This document shows, in pieces, positions 43,276-54,890 of a stretch of 64,000 nucleotides of DNA (position 1 is the first letter of the stretch; every line of letters starts with the position of its first letter). The position numbers and the translations under genes are program-made. The notes beneath the pieces are model-generated. The model ran no database searches, had not been told where the DNA came from, and worked only from the letters and a program-made list of their open reading frames with translations. This stretch comes from Inonotus obliquus (taxonomy: Eukaryota; Basidiomycota; Agaricomycetes; Hymenochaetales; Hymenochaetaceae). The stretch is taken from assembly GCA_032164295.1 (NCBI GenBank), contig JAJHTX010000004.1, positions 2,232,001 through 2,296,000 of the forward strand, written 5' to 3'.

Positions 43276-45928
43276 ATGGACCCGCACTCCAGGTTTTCAC
43301 ACTATAATAATCAGCTAGGTAGACCCAAGTCGGGGCCTCAGCTACAAGGCGTGAGACAAATGGAGGTCAAAACGATGAATGTCTTTGAGCAATTCCGTAG
43401 ACCTCAGTCATCCAGCCCGTTCTCTTCTTCAAGTTCCACCTCGTTCAAAGACCTGAAGGACTTGTCCACACGACGTATTGCTTCAAATTCTCGCGTAAGG
43501 AAAGATGAAAAGTATATGCGGGATATGTATCTTGCGTTTGTGGATAATGCGTTGACTCAAAAAGCTCGTGTGCGTCCTTTCTCAGCTCATTCACTTCATG
43601 TTCACTCAATCGAGATCTCGGGTATCAGGGAGCAAACGAGCATTACGATGACCTCGTACGCCAATTCAGCCCGAGTGCTCTTGCCGCTGTGGGGACAACC
43701 CCACAGTCTGCTCACCAACAACAATTACGTTCGTACTTGACGGCCCTATCACACGTGGTGTCAAAATTAGATCGCTCGCATTTCTCGCTGGTTGATGCGA
43801 TTGTAAGCATGCCTTGGACAACGATGGAATCGGCATTCGTGAAATCGTATATATCATTTATTGGTATGCTGGTCAGCGCAAGGCCAGAGTATCTTACGCT
43901 TGTGTTGGAGCGTGCAGCACAGAGTCTGACTTATCGTGAGTAGAGGAACTCATCTTCTACGGGTATATTTTACTCATTTTCCAATCATTTCTAGATTCTG
44001 CTCGTAAATCCCTCAATGCTGGATTCAGCGAAAGCTCTTCGGCACCATTGACACGACGTATGGTATATGATCGTGTGCACAGTCTCATCGCACAGCTCAT
44101 TGAGATCATACCGACCTTGCCTTCGACATTATATCCTCTCCTTGCTAGGAACCTTCCACACAAGCGTCAAAGAGAGGCAGAGCACGTTGCATACATACGG
44201 AACCTTCTCCGTTTGTCGGACTATTGCCCGGAATTGTGGGATCGGATATTAAGTCTGATTGTGGATAGGACCTTGCAGATTGATGTAAGTGACCCTATCA
44301 TTACGGGATGACAAGGAGTAATGACTCTCGCCTTATATAGGTCGAAATTCAAGTTGAGCTGGAGGAAGTCGAAGCTGAAGGCGGTGGTGAAGAAGCGGAG
44401 GACATCTTTCATCTTGACCTATTCGATACTGTCATCGGACAGGAGGGCGACGATGTTGATTCAGATTCCGACGAGGATGATGATGAAGGTGATCTCAGCG
44501 ACTTATCATCAGACGCGGGTAGCGATAGCGATGAAAGTACGAAGGATGTGCAGATGGACGTGAAGCATATTCAAGAGATGGTGTCTAAGCTAGACAGCAT
44601 TCTGGAAGTCATACTCAAGCACCTTGATCGTTTGCATTCTACTATCACTGCGACTCCATCGGAAAATGCAGAGTCATCGCAAACGCCTACCCGTGTGTCT
44701 CCAGAATCAGATGGAGATGTCGAAGGACCTGTGCCCGCTCCACTTTCGGCTTCGATCTCAAAGCGTCGTGCGCTCGCCGAATCACACTTCCATGCACTAC
44801 TATCGATATTTGAACGTACCATCTTACGTACATTCAAGTCCCGATACACTCAATTCCTGGTTTTCTGGTATTCCTCACTTGACACACAGTTCCGGGATCG
44901 TTTCCTCGGCACAGTTGTCTCTACGGCGTTGCTAGAACCGGCACAGCCTGTTGTTACCCGTGCAGCAGCAGCTAGTTACGTCGCGAGCTACGTCAGTCGT
45001 GCATCCTTTGTTGCGCGAGACGAAACGCAAATGGTCGTACGCGTATTTTGTCAATTCCTCCAAACGCACTTGGACGAATTTGACGAGTACGTGAATCAAC
45101 AGGCAATGAATTCAAAGGCCCCGTATACGCAAGTTCCTGGTCAACAAAGTGCAGAACAGCACGCCGTTTTCTATGCTGCTGCTCAAGCCATCTTCCTGAT
45201 TTTCTGCTTCCGCTGGCGAGATTTGACGCTTCAGGATGAAAACGAGGTTGTGTATGACGAATTTGGGGGTACTGCGATCAATGGAGGTGCTGTACACCGC
45301 GCATGGATGCCGGAGCTCAACGTTATGCAGCGTGTCGTCAATTCTGCGTTGAACCCATTGAAGGTAGGTATTTACTTGGTACTTCCATGTCGTGCATACT
45401 GACGAAAAATCATAGGTCTGCTCATCCAATGTCGTCCAGCAGTTTGCTCGTGTTGCCCAACGCGTCGGGTTTATCTACTGCTTCTCCATTTTAGAGGCCA
45501 ATAGACGATCAGAATACGCTTCAGATGGAAAGAACAATTCGACCACTGATCCAGCGACACTCGTAATGACTCGATCCTTCGACGCGGATCTAACGACGTT
45601 CTTCCCTTTCGATCCTTTCAAACTTCCGAGGTCCTCCGTCTATATAGAAGGGATCTATCGAGAATGGAGGAGCGTGGCCATTGAAGATAGTGAAGATGAG
45701 GACGAAGATGAGGATGACGAGTCCGGTGAAGAAGAGGAAGGAGAAGAGTCTGACGATGAAGATGGAGATGTGGTCTCTGGCATACCCGTCGTACGACGAG
45801 GGAATGATGATGATGACCAGTATATGCATGGTCCTGCCAGTTACGTTGACACTACAGGAGGATTAGGGGAATCGTTCGGTGGAATGAGCATTAGTCCTGC
45901 TCGCCCTCGGGAGATTGCTGCTGCATGA
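43276..45928 (+). CDS. rrn3: RNA polymerase I initiation factor RRN3
   Basis: Rrn3 bridges Pol I and the core factor at ribosomal RNA promoters in the nucleolus. Start MDPHSRFSHYNNQLGRPKS. HEAT-like repeats follow: YMRDMYLAFVDNALTQKA, LRSYLTALSHVVSKLDRSHF, SLVDAIVSMPWTTMESAFVK, MVYDRVHSLIAQLIEIIPTL, PSTLYPLLARNLPHKRQREA with HVAYIRNLLRLSDYCPELWD, and ILSLIVDRTLQIDVEIQVE. An acidic loop follows (DDVDSDSDEDDDEGDLSD), then HFHALLSIFERTILRTFKSR, YTQFLVFWYSSLDTQFRDRF, PVVTRAAAASYVASYVSRAS, AVFYAAAQAIFLIFCFRWRD and RSFDADLTTFFPFDPFKLPR with SSVYIEGIYREW, the most conserved family block. A second acidic run precedes the end (EDSEDEDEDEDDESGEEEEG). All regions are present. Confidence 0.94.
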
Positions 45929-46592
45929 ATTAGAAGCATTCGGTTTCCTTGACTCTTGATTTCAATTGATCCTGATTCTGATATAGTCGCTATATTGCGT
46001 TTGTCTTCTCCGTGCACTCATATGCTTTCTAGATAGTAGATTTGCAAATGTATCACTATGCAATTCCTTCGACTTTTATAAATACCTCGCTCCCCGGGAT
46101 CAATATGGCGCGGTCACATGCCCCCGGAACAACTCCAATCCAATCCAATAAATAATACTAAAAGTCAAGCTTCCACGTATACAATCGTGCCCACCTCGGC
46201 TCTGAATGAAACGTGTACACTGTCTACCTTCTTCCGCAAATCTAGCGAGAATCAAGCGAATCTCTGTGTCCACTTCCATATATAGAGGATGTACGGTATA
46301 ACTCACTCACAGCGTCTCATATCTCGATTTTCGTTACCGGACGGACTCATCAGTGGACTGTTGGTGCCGGAGAAATTAGACTTGAGTTTCGAGTTCGAGT
46401 TGGCGAGTTGGCGTCATATGCTGGTGTCATTTGGTTGTCGACCGTATGAGCTTACACGTTTACGTTCGAGTTTCTATGCTCTTCCGTGGAGGGATGATTT
46501 ATAGGTGCACTCCGAGGAGAGCGTGCTAGCCTCGCCGAAATCCTATTGCCCGACTGACCCTCTCCCTCCTGCCCGCCTCCTTGTACTACCCC
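45929..46592. other. Spacer, no supported gene
   Basis: Between two plus-strand genes. The sequence 46,505-46,590 is C/T-rich, as expected for the promoter and leader of the secreted-protein gene. Short frames lack family resemblance. Confidence 0.45.
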
Positions 46593-47495
46593 ATGCTCTA
46601 CCGCTCCTCCTGGCCATCCATCTTCATACTAGTCTCTCTTACTACGCTCATAAAACTGATACACGCCCTGCCACAATGGGACGGCTTCTGGGGGACCACA
46701 CCTCAAATCTCAATCGGTTCACTCGTCCCAGGTGCAACAGTAATAGAAGCTATAACAGAAGGAATCGATTTTAATTACAAGTATAATCCGAAGTATTTGA
46801 GTATTCCTTCGAGTGAGAGAGGTGTGTACATACTATACCTTCCTCCGCCTTCTCTTCATTTTAGTTTTAACTTTCATCTTAGCTTTCGTTTTCGTTTTCG
46901 TGTCGATTCTGTTATTGACTGAGTGTTTGAATTCCTTGACCATGAGTAAATAGGTGTCCCAGGCCCAGCAACGATATTCGAAAATACCTCTCCACCTCTT
47001 TTCTATATCCACAACGGTCAACTCTGGCAACCAACAAACCTCACATCCGTCCTCCGCGTAAACGTTCTCAACGTAACTCAATCCACCCAGTCCTCCCAGT
47101 CCTCCCAGTCCACCCAAAGTCCGGGCCCGAAACTCATCCATCCGGCACCATTAAAACTCGAACTTTCAGAAGAAGCGAGAGGTGTAGAAGGTACATGGCA
47201 TTGGAGAGGAACTCGACTTTATTTCGATATGGGAAACCGGTCGAATAAAGGGTTGTTTTTCCAATGCGTTTCTCCGGAGGGTATGAAAGGGGTTTATACT
47301 TCTTTGGAAGAGTAAGTGCATTCGCATTCTCTTTCTCTTTTTTTAGATATCTTGATTTCGATTCCATTGGTCGTGGATACGTGTTGCCAGTCATTGACGA
47401 CTTCGTTATTTTTTGTCTTTAGTATGCCTGCACCGCCAGGTTGCAAGTTTATGACGTTGCATAGTTTTGCTGATAGGCCAGAACGACGATCGTAA
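46593..47495 (+). CDS. Small secreted protein, function unknown
   Basis: Start MLYRSSWPS (ATG at 46593; the frame is open further up without an ATG). A hydrophobic stretch, IFILVSLTTLIKLIHALPQW, is a good signal peptide with cleavage probably after HA. Three exons are joined at SSERG|VPGPATIFENTSPPLFYIHN and SLEED|MPAPPGCKF. The mature part has four possible N-glycosylation sites (NTS, NLT, NVT, NRS), a Ser/Gln tandem (SQSSQS) near 47090-47110 and two cysteines in the last third. It ends HSFADRPERRS. I recognise no enzyme domain; the size of about 220 residues and the signal peptide fit a secreted or wall-associated protein. Confidence 0.65.
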
Positions 47496-47664
47496 GATCA
47501 TTCGAAACGTACCTATTCACGATCCACGATCCACGTCCGTGTATAATATCACCATCACTTATCCCTTCCCTTCATTCGCACAAATCGAAATCAAATGAAG
47601 AAATGCGAAAAGTATCAGTTCCATTGCGTATAAATACCAATTAACAAAGCCATGAACAGTATCC

Positions 47665-49469
47665 TTATTGTTTCTTGTTACCGTTACCGTTACGACGAAT
47701 ATTTGAGTCCACTCGTCTTACGGCTGAGGAAACGATGAATAGCCCGAAAAAGACGGCTGCGACGGTGAATGGTTTTCTGAGGTGTTCTGTGAAAGGGACC
47801 TTGTAGCCCACCTGTTGGAACGACATGAGATTATGTGCACTTAAGAAAGAATGAAATGACGGGACGCACGTAGATGAACCCTGCGTGTTTATCTGTCAAG
47901 TTCTTGTAGAAGAACGAGATGGCTGGACGGCCTTTTGAGTCTAGGTACGTCCTGTGGACCGATTTCTTAACCGATAAGGGTGGGAATGGAGGATACACCT
48001 CGACATCACTGAAAGACAAAGCAACTCAGTAAAACACATTCGCGACAAAAAGCATACTAACGATAAAGCTTACATAGCTCGTTCAGGTAAAATAACCTTG
48101 ATCTCCGCATCATTAACAACAGTATCAGGAAACTGCGTCAAAATAGGCACAGCAACGATATGTCGTCCATCCCGTCTATCATAAGCCTCCCAATCCTGCA
48201 AAGGTGCGTCAAATCCGAGAGTGAAGCTGTAATTCCACCCGCCCATTAACGGATAACGAGGACGAAGTTCGAGCATGCTTGTCTGTTTAGGGCGTGAACC
48301 TTTCGGGACGGAAGGGGCTTCGCGGAGCCGGGAAGTGGAGACGTTTCCGACGATATCGGTGAAATAAACATTACGAATGCCTGGGGGGAGATAGACGTTG
48401 AGGGCTCGCATGACGTGTCCAGCAGATTGTCCCGTGTACGTCTGACGTTGGAATTCAAGTCGAGAGAAATGACCCTTAAGCCTGTCACGTTTTATTGTGA
48501 GCCCTGACAAAAACTCGGATAGTTAATCTGAGAAGTTCTGCTTACTCTGGACCAGCATTATGCAACCAGATATCATCTTCAATGTTGATGTTCGCGCCCC
48601 ATTGACTGATCTCAGCCGCGCGTGTCATTTTAGTGATTTCGAAAACCGGGGTGTCGTGCTTGTAATGAACAGTAATGCGCTGTTGTGTACCATTCGTAAA
48701 CGCAGCGTTTGTAGATGGCGGGATGTTGTTGTAAGGACCATAGGTAATGGTCACACCAGACTTCGTAACAGGAGCGTCTAAGGTGAAAGCATCTACGTTC
48801 TGCGGCTCGGTGTACGAGTTGATCTTTGGGTTGGGTGCTCTGCATTGGATACGATGTGAGATGTAGCAATATTGTCATGTAGCAAATTATTCTTACCTAA
48901 CTTTCGTGCGCTGAACATTCGTAGCATATGGACTGAGAACAAAAAGATCTGTTTCATACTTGAGAGACATGTCTTCGTTCTGAGCAACTGCAGCTGGCCA
49001 GGGATAAGTCGCGTGGGTCTGAACCGTCTCTAGCTCTACGGTAACACTTTCGTTCTTCTTGAGACCTTTTGGAAGTACAACAGCATATAGATAGACATTC
49101 CTGTTATCGTAATATTGTAAGATCCAGCTTACGAAGGTCATATAGAGTGCAAAAGGAAGAAAACACGTACGCCTGAGCATCAAATCCAAAATGCTGCAAC
49201 TCAAGAAGTTCCTGTTCACCCTTAATCCTAGCCTCAAGGAAACTCGTCTTCTCTCCATCCTCCTTCCCCAACGCAAATGCATAGATTGTCGCACCCGTTT
49301 CTAACGCCTTTGTAGCAAACGTTGTACGAACATGCACGAGCGAGCCAGCAAGCTCAATTGTCCGCACTATAGCGGTGTTTTCAAAGGAATGATCGGCAAA
49401 TACGAGCGAGAATAGAGAGAATAGTATTAATGAGATGATGGCAAGTGAGCTATGACTGTGGCCAGCCAT
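47665..49469 (-). CDS. ost1: Oligosaccharyltransferase subunit Ost1 / ribophorin I
   Basis: Ost1 is a subunit of the ER complex that transfers glycan to asparagine. Start MAGHSHSSLAIISLILFSLF (ATG at 49467-49469), a signal peptide ending near VFA. Then HSFENTAIVRTIELAGSLVH, TKALETGATIYAFALG and FLEARIKGEQELLELQ, the first ribophorin domain; NVYLYAVVLPKGLKKNESVT, VELETVQTHATYPWPAAVAQ and SLKYETDLFVLSPYATNVQR; then TITYGPYNNIPP and ITVHYKHDTPVFEITKMTRA with EISQWGANINIEDDIWLHNA, the family signature. The lumenal end is VYPPFPPLSVKKSVHRTYLD with GRPAISFFYKNLTDKHAGFI. A single transmembrane segment (FTVAAVFFGLFIVSSAV) is followed by a short basic cytosolic tail ending GNGNKKQ. Several introns. 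Confidence 0.94.
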
Positions 49470-49649
49470 GTTTTTGGAGAGCGTTCTGTAGAGGAACGCG
49501 CGTTGGTTTGTTGGACGAGTGGTAGACGTGTCACTGCGCGGATCCTAATCTTGCTGCGCGTCTGATGACTAATATCACTATTTATAGTCGCGTTGTGAAA
49601 AAGTACCAAGTTCCAGTAGCAATAGCAGTGGTCTATGTTATGAAGGAGG

Positions 49650-50719
49650 CTACCATGCCCACTGAGGAGCAGGATTCCTAAGGGGTACATCCTCCCTATT
49701 TAATCCCGAAGAAACAATCCTCTTCAATCGCACTTCACGATCCCTCTGCTTTTTCTCCTCGATTGTCAGCCCTTCGCGGAGTCTCACAACCATCTTCGCA
49801 TAGTACTTCGTTTGAATACCAATCTTGCCACGACCTTTGATTTCGATGCGTTTGTTCATCCTACCACCGGGACCTTTGTTTACCCACGCCTCCGCTACAC
49901 AGATGTAAGGAAAAAAACAACACTAATTGAGACCAGGGTGGAGTGAAGTAGGAAGAGTACGCACCGACTTCCAGCCTTTCTGCGTCCATCCCACGTGAAA
50001 TGGCGCTACTCCTGGCTTGTGCTAGCATACTCTTTATGCGTCCTGAGGCGCGCTTCTCGCTGAAAATCATCTGCAAAATAGCAGAATCTATGGGTTTCCC
50101 TGCGATCTGATGCGCTAGCTTATTGAGCTTTCTATGCGAGATACGGAAGTCCTTCGTCGCTCCTCGGTGCTACATCATGGATTTCGGGTGCCATGCATAT
50201 CATAATAGCGTCAGAAAATCAAACTTTGGAAAGAGAGAAACGATACCCACCTCAACTGGCTTCTTCGCGGCAACAACACCTCGTTTCTCCTGCAATTTAC
50301 CCGCCATCTCTTGGATAGCCGGAGTATCCTCATACTCAAACACACTAGCCTCTCCGCTCTCCTTTGCTTTCTTTCTCGCCCTTTCTACCTCTGTCTCGCT
50401 ATCTTTTTCGCGTATTCGTGGACTTGCGGTTCGACGAAACCAGTCCATTGGGGACCATGCTCTACGGGATACAGGAGAGAAGTTGGGTTAGTAGTAAGAC
50501 TGGGGTTGTACGCGTATGGTAGACGTACGTTCGACGTTGGTCCCAATGAACGGCTGAACGCGAAGTTGAGGCAACTAAGTGAGGCTGCACCCGTAGCAAA
50601 GGATGGTGCACTGAGCAGCGCGACACTGACCAAGCAGATCCTTCATTAGAATCGATCACATACCCAGGAAAGAGTGATAACGTACCGGCTCTCAAGCTGC
50701 TGCCCAAAGGCGCCTTCAT
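49650..50719 (-). CDS. Mitochondrial large-subunit ribosomal protein uL22m
   Basis: Start [12 protein letters not shown] (ATG at 50717-50719), whose Arg/Ser-rich start fits mitochondrial import. An extension includes [20 protein letters not shown] and [20 protein letters not shown]. The uL22 core follows: [40 protein letters not shown] and [20 protein letters not shown] with [20 protein letters not shown] and [20 protein letters not shown]. This matches the helix, the long hairpin and the last strand of uL22, which lines the exit tunnel. The ending is [10 protein letters not shown]. It diverges from YOS1 by 219 bp. Confidence 0.88.
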
Positions 50720-50938
50720 GGCTCTATTTCACGCTGCTTTGGACCCTGCAGAATAGTTTCTCGTCTCGTCTCGCGGCGCGGATCGTCTGTCCGTCTGAAA
50801 ATGAGTCTCATACATCACGTGCGAGATCCACGTAGTCCAAAATCTCCGCGATGGAAGACTCTGCTGCTACTCTCCCCCATTCATATCACAAAACGTCTCC
50901 TTTCTCTAACCTCTTGACCGAGGTCCCTTCATACAGCC
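50720..50938. promoter_or_regulatory. Divergent promoter of uL22m and YOS1
   Basis: 219 bp between two divergent start codons. The yos1-proximal part is pyrimidine-rich (C/T runs around 50,895-50,935). Confidence 0.4.
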
Positions 50939-51395
50939 ATGGCCAACTGGCTTGGCGCGATCTTCAAGGTCTCGTTACTGCTCATTAATGCAATGGCAAT
51001 CCTCAATGAGGAGCGGTTCTTAGCTCGAAGTGCGTGTCCTCTTTCACTTTACGAATGTCCACCCCTTTCGAAACGCGTTTAATCTTCACTTTGTTATGTA
51101 GTCGGCTGGACAGCACAGGTTCAACAAGCGCAACCAGCCTACGCACAGCCATACGACCCCTACTCGGGCATTGGCACGAACCCTCAGGAAATAAGCATAA
51201 AAGCGAAACTTGTCAACTTAATCGGCGCAGTCAGAACACTAATGCGCGGTAAGTCATAACATTATCTACAAATGCGTAATAAAATGGAATACATGCTGAA
51301 CGAAGATGTGTGTTTTATATATATACTATACAGTGCCGCTCATATTCATAAACGCCACGGTTATTATTTATGAACTCATCTTAGGAGGTCCATAG
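50939..51395 (+). CDS. yos1: Yos1-like ER/Golgi vesicle protein
   Basis: Yos1 (IER3IP1 in animals) works with Yip1 and Yif1 in ER-to-Golgi COPII vesicles. Start MANWLGAIFKVSLLLINAMA, with the first membrane segment, then ILNEERFLAR joined across an intron to IGWTAQVQQAQPAYAQPYDP. ISIKAKLVNLIGAVRTLMR joins VPLIFINATVIIYELILGGP across the second intron, giving the second membrane segment and the stop. Length about 100 residues, family-typical, with the RFLARIGW motif intact. The 3' end comes within about 57 bp of the convergent GILT-like gene. Confidence 0.94.
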
Positions 51396-51452
51396 TTATA
51401 GGTGACTAGAATTTTGGGGATGTGAGATAGAAGAGAGGTACTAGAAGGCACT

Positions 51453-52373
51453 TCAAACCGCGTTGAGCCTGTCGTACTCGGCGTTGATCCGTTTGACGAA
51501 ATCTTCTGGGGCGTGGCCGTCCTGAAGGAGTTTATGAACATCAAAACAGTAGAGGAACATAGGGATCGACATACCTCGCATTCCTTCCATGCACCATCAT
51601 GGACACAGACGGGCTTGTTATTTATTAATACTGTGCAACTTTTCCTGTTTGGTATCATTCACATTAATGCGACGTTGTTAGGACAGCATGAAAACACGTA
51701 CTCGATTCCAAGTTCTTCGGCTCTCTGCACGCTTTCCTTCAACAGTTGCACACCCTCCGCGCCCTTGCCTGACCCGTCTTCACCAGCACACAACCCAACT
51801 CCACTAGATAGCCAGTCAAACTTGGCCGTGTCTGCACATTTGAGAGCAACTCCCGGTTCGCCGACTTTGTTGCGCCCATTAAAGTTTTGACACTTTAGAT
51901 ACGCCCACCATTGCTGTAAGTCGAGGTATTTGGCAGCGCATAACTCCTGTACATTCCCAGCACATTCTCCCGGTCCGTGCAAACAAGTCACGCCAAAGTC
52001 TGGCTCTGATTCATTTATCCTATGTTTTCTGTAAATATCGAAGCGACGGTTAGAAATGAATAGACGCTAGAACTCACTTCCCGATAAACTCCAACTTAAG
52101 GTCGACCTTACCCGTTACCTGAGGAACCACTTTGTCGAATGTAGCTTCGCATATAAGGGCATCAGGGCATCTCGACATAACACCCAGGGTTACAGGGACT
52201 TTAACATCTCCATCCATAGTCAGCGTACTCTGAGTTGTCGGACTTCCTGGCCTAAAGTTGGGAAACTGGAGCATCAGACGTGCGTGAGCGGTTGCTGCTG
52301 CAAAGGCAGTTGGCGCCAGCAGCAGCGGAAGAGAGAACATGGCGAGTATTGTTCTGTGCGCAAAGGGCGGCAT
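51453..52373 (-). CDS. GILT-family thiol reductase-like secreted protein
   Basis: The family (gamma-interferon-inducible lysosomal thiol reductase) reduces disulfides in acidic compartments. Start MPPFAHRTILAMFSLPLLLA (ATG at 52371-52373) is a signal peptide ending near TAFA. The fold starts at VKVPVTLGVMSRCPDALICE, then ATFDKVVPQVTGKVDLKLEF. The GILT signature is complete: CLHGPGECAGNVQELC fits CXHGX2ECX2NX4C. KCADTAKFDWLSSGVGLCAG and the end CTVLINNKPVCVHDGAWKEC follow. The usual active-site CXXC is replaced by C-x5-C (CPDALIC), so reductase activity is uncertain, though this spacing may be common in fungi. It ends EYDRLNAV. Confidence 0.87.
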
Positions 52374-52613
52374 GGTAGGCGGGCTGCAAGTATGAGAGAT
52401 ACGACGCCACGCGAATGCCCCTCTTTGCTTGTGCAATCTTCGGGAGCAGCTCAATCGAATGTTCGGTTGCGTCATGGCCATCGGCAAACTCCGATATATG
52501 TTCACCAACTTGTTTTCTACAAAAATTATACTGTATGGCCACGAAAAAATGACAATATTTGCTACTTTTGCGTTCATCTGTGGGTTGAGGTTAAAGTAAA
52601 GTAGTGTGTTCAT

Positions 52614-53420
52614 TCATTTTCCTTTTAACGCCTTGTCCCACCACAAGCGCGCCTCAGCGTCTGATAATGGTGGTTCGAAGAACCTGCATCGATTTTTGAA
52701 AGCTAGACATCGCATCAGACACAGAGAGAGTGGGTACTGAACATCAGGACGTACCATCCAGTGACCTTTGTCGAATGATCGCTTCCACAGTCAACTCATT
52801 GTGTATTTGGTTACGCTGACAAAACCAACACTTTAGATTGGCTCTTGGACCAGACAGCATACCAATGACGTACCTTTACTTCCTCCGCATACGATGCCTC
52901 CTTCAAACTCGACGCTGCTTCAGCACTGAGCTGCTCATTTTCAATCGCCCTTCGTTTACCGGAGATACTGTGGTCAACAACGTCGACGCAATACTGAATA
53001 ATCTCGGTTCTTCGTTTCCAATTTGCTGCCTCTTCAGTATGGACACTGTAACAGATAGGATTTATAAGGAAAGTACGAGCCTACGCACAGACGAGGTCTT
53101 TCCAGAAGTATTCGCATGCTTCGTCTTCTGGTCTACGAGATGTTACTGAACCTGAATTCGCACGGTCGCGGTCACGGAATTGCGCGACGGTTCTGTTGAG
53201 TCGCATTGTTATGTTATCATCCACCTTGCGGTACTCTCGCATGAGTTCTGTCAGGTAATGCTACATCATTACGCGTCTCCGAGCAACCATTTTTATTCCG
53301 CTTGCCTTTGAAAAGCGAAAGATTGTGACATGTTGCAGGATCGATGTGTACAGTTCTCGTAGAATCGGCGGAGGGAGAGAAAACAGCCTGGCTACCAAGT
53401 AGTGGCTGTCTAGAAGGCAT
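52614..53420 (-). CDS. Cid2 / MIX23 (CCDC58) family protein
   Basis: In yeast MIX23 acts in mitochondrial intermembrane-space import; Cid2 in fission yeast was named for caffeine-induced death. Start MPSRQPLLGSQAVFSPSADS (ATG at 53418-53420). Exon 1 ends CHNLSLFK with a GC donor (intron 53305-53248); exon 2 continues ELMREYRKVDDNITMRLNRT with SRRPEDEACEYFWKDLV. Then NWKRRTEIIQYCVDVVDHSI, LKEAYAEEVKRNQIHNELTV, EAIIRQRSLD, and the last exon encodes RFFEPPLSDAEARLWWDKAL, ending KGK. The DD-I-x-x-x-L-N pattern and the two-helix core match CCDC58. Confidence 0.85.
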
Positions 53421-53713
53421 ACCAAGCTAGACGTTCAAGCAGAATTGAATCTCGATGCTATTGTTGGGTCCAGACGAATACAAACGTCGAGAGCGCCGAG
53501 ATCAGAGGAGGAGGTGCATCGCACTGCGCAGGCACAGACGAACGCGTCGTGGGTACCGGAACGGAAGATCACTGATCAGCTTACCATTTCCGGCCATCAC
53601 CGGTTATTCCAAATAAGCTGATCGGCTCCGAGGCTATGCCAATCCACTTTTACTTCACGACCACAAAATCTAGAAAAAATCGGACAAAAATTCCGATTTA
53701 TTTGTTCTTCTCA
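53421..53713. promoter_or_regulatory. Upstream region of the Cid2-like gene with an inverted repeat
   Basis: This 293-bp gap contains GATCAGCTTA at 53574-53583 and its perfect reverse complement TAAGCTGATC at 53614-53623, with CCGG repeated inside the loop. It could be a transcription-factor site, a hairpin, or chance. Confidence 0.45.
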
Positions 53714-54569
53714 CTAGCGCCACCAAGACTTGGTATCATTTTCGCGGTTTAAGCGATGCCACTGCAAGAGATGATACCTTGTATATTCTCCACAAAAAGA
53801 TTTATCGAGGGGATTCCAAGTCCCAATATGCGGGTGGTAGCTGTTAGCACGTCGAACAATCCGCGTCCCTGGTTGCATTTTGGGGGGCTTTATTCCACTC
53901 CTTTTCTTGCTAAGCATATTGACACCTGATAGCAGCATCCGACGTGTTCGGATAGGTTGTTCTGTATCGACTCCTCTGGTTTCAGTCCGGACTGGATTTA
54001 CCATTTCCGCCGACGGTGTATATGTTGCCACGGGTATTTCGTGCTACCTCTGCCTTGTACTTTCACGATTACCGAGGTGAGATACTGTTTACCGCGCGCT
54101 TCTTTGCTCTTTTCCAGATCGATGATCTTTAGGCAGATGCTTGAGTATTGTATTCTCACACTGACCCAGTTTAGCAAGTTCTTCACGAGGTCTTCCTCCT
54201 TTGTTCGATGCCGAATGTCCTGTGGCTCGACAAACACATTGGTATTTCATATCCCACGTGGCGCGAAAGGGGATCGGCTGGTACGGGGGTATGTGCATAG
54301 CTTGCACTGCTGTTCATCATGATCATTCGTATCAATTTGGAACATACGCTATTATACATACCGAAATGCAAATAACCCGAATATGCAATGATAGACAGAC
54401 GACCCTGCATATATACGTGCACCATCACTCGGCATTCCAGAGTGATATTCGTGCGGATATGTTTGAATGCACTTGCGCAGTTACTCGTCCTTCTAACGAG
54501 GGTCACTACCGACTGCATAGACCTGGTTGGGCTTTCGGAAATTCGTCGCCACACGACCGCCGATAGCAT
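53714..54569 (-). CDS. Possible mitochondrial protein of unknown function
   Basis: I do not recognise it. The frame starting at MLSAVVWRRISESPTRSMQS (ATG at 54567-54569) has a basic, acid-poor, amphipathic N-terminus like a mitochondrial presequence. The frame at the other end, LLSGVNMLSKKRSGIKPPKM with HPHIGTWNPLDKSFCGEYTR and a final KSWWR, also looks coding. Possible middle pieces (VFVEPQDIRHRTKEEDLVKN, IIDLEKSKEARGKQ) lie in between. I could not settle all splice joins, so the middle exons and whether the ends belong to one gene are open. A small ribosomal or respiratory protein is a guess. Confidence 0.45.
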
Positions 54570-54890
54570 ATATTGATCCCGTTTATGCGTCTTTCCTCAG
54601 GGAGGAAAATGCGAGACTAGTTCTAACGATTTGAAAAACCAACAGACGCTGGGCCGCCGCCAAAGCGCAACGAGGTCGATATTATGCTTTTTAGTCTCCT
54701 TTCCCCGATGACCCATTGTCCGTGGCATTATTACGGACAAATCCTCAACCCTCGTCTTTTCATCGCCGCCGCAAAGTCAAGGGCGTGCTTCTGGCCCGTC
54801 CAGCTTTGCTCCGAGAAGTCCCTCTCCATTCTTACCAGCCCAGTGCATGAAATTTCAGAACACTGATTGTTTTTACTGCTTTATGCAAAA
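54570..54890. other. Spacer, no supported gene
   Basis: A short minus-strand frame near 54720-54840 reads MERDFSEQSWTGQKHALDFA but has no recognisable context. Confidence 0.4.

Noticed and set aside
54201..54566. Plus-strand frame over the possible mitochondrial gene
   Set aside because: No domain; the minus-strand frames have the better start, targeting signal and end.
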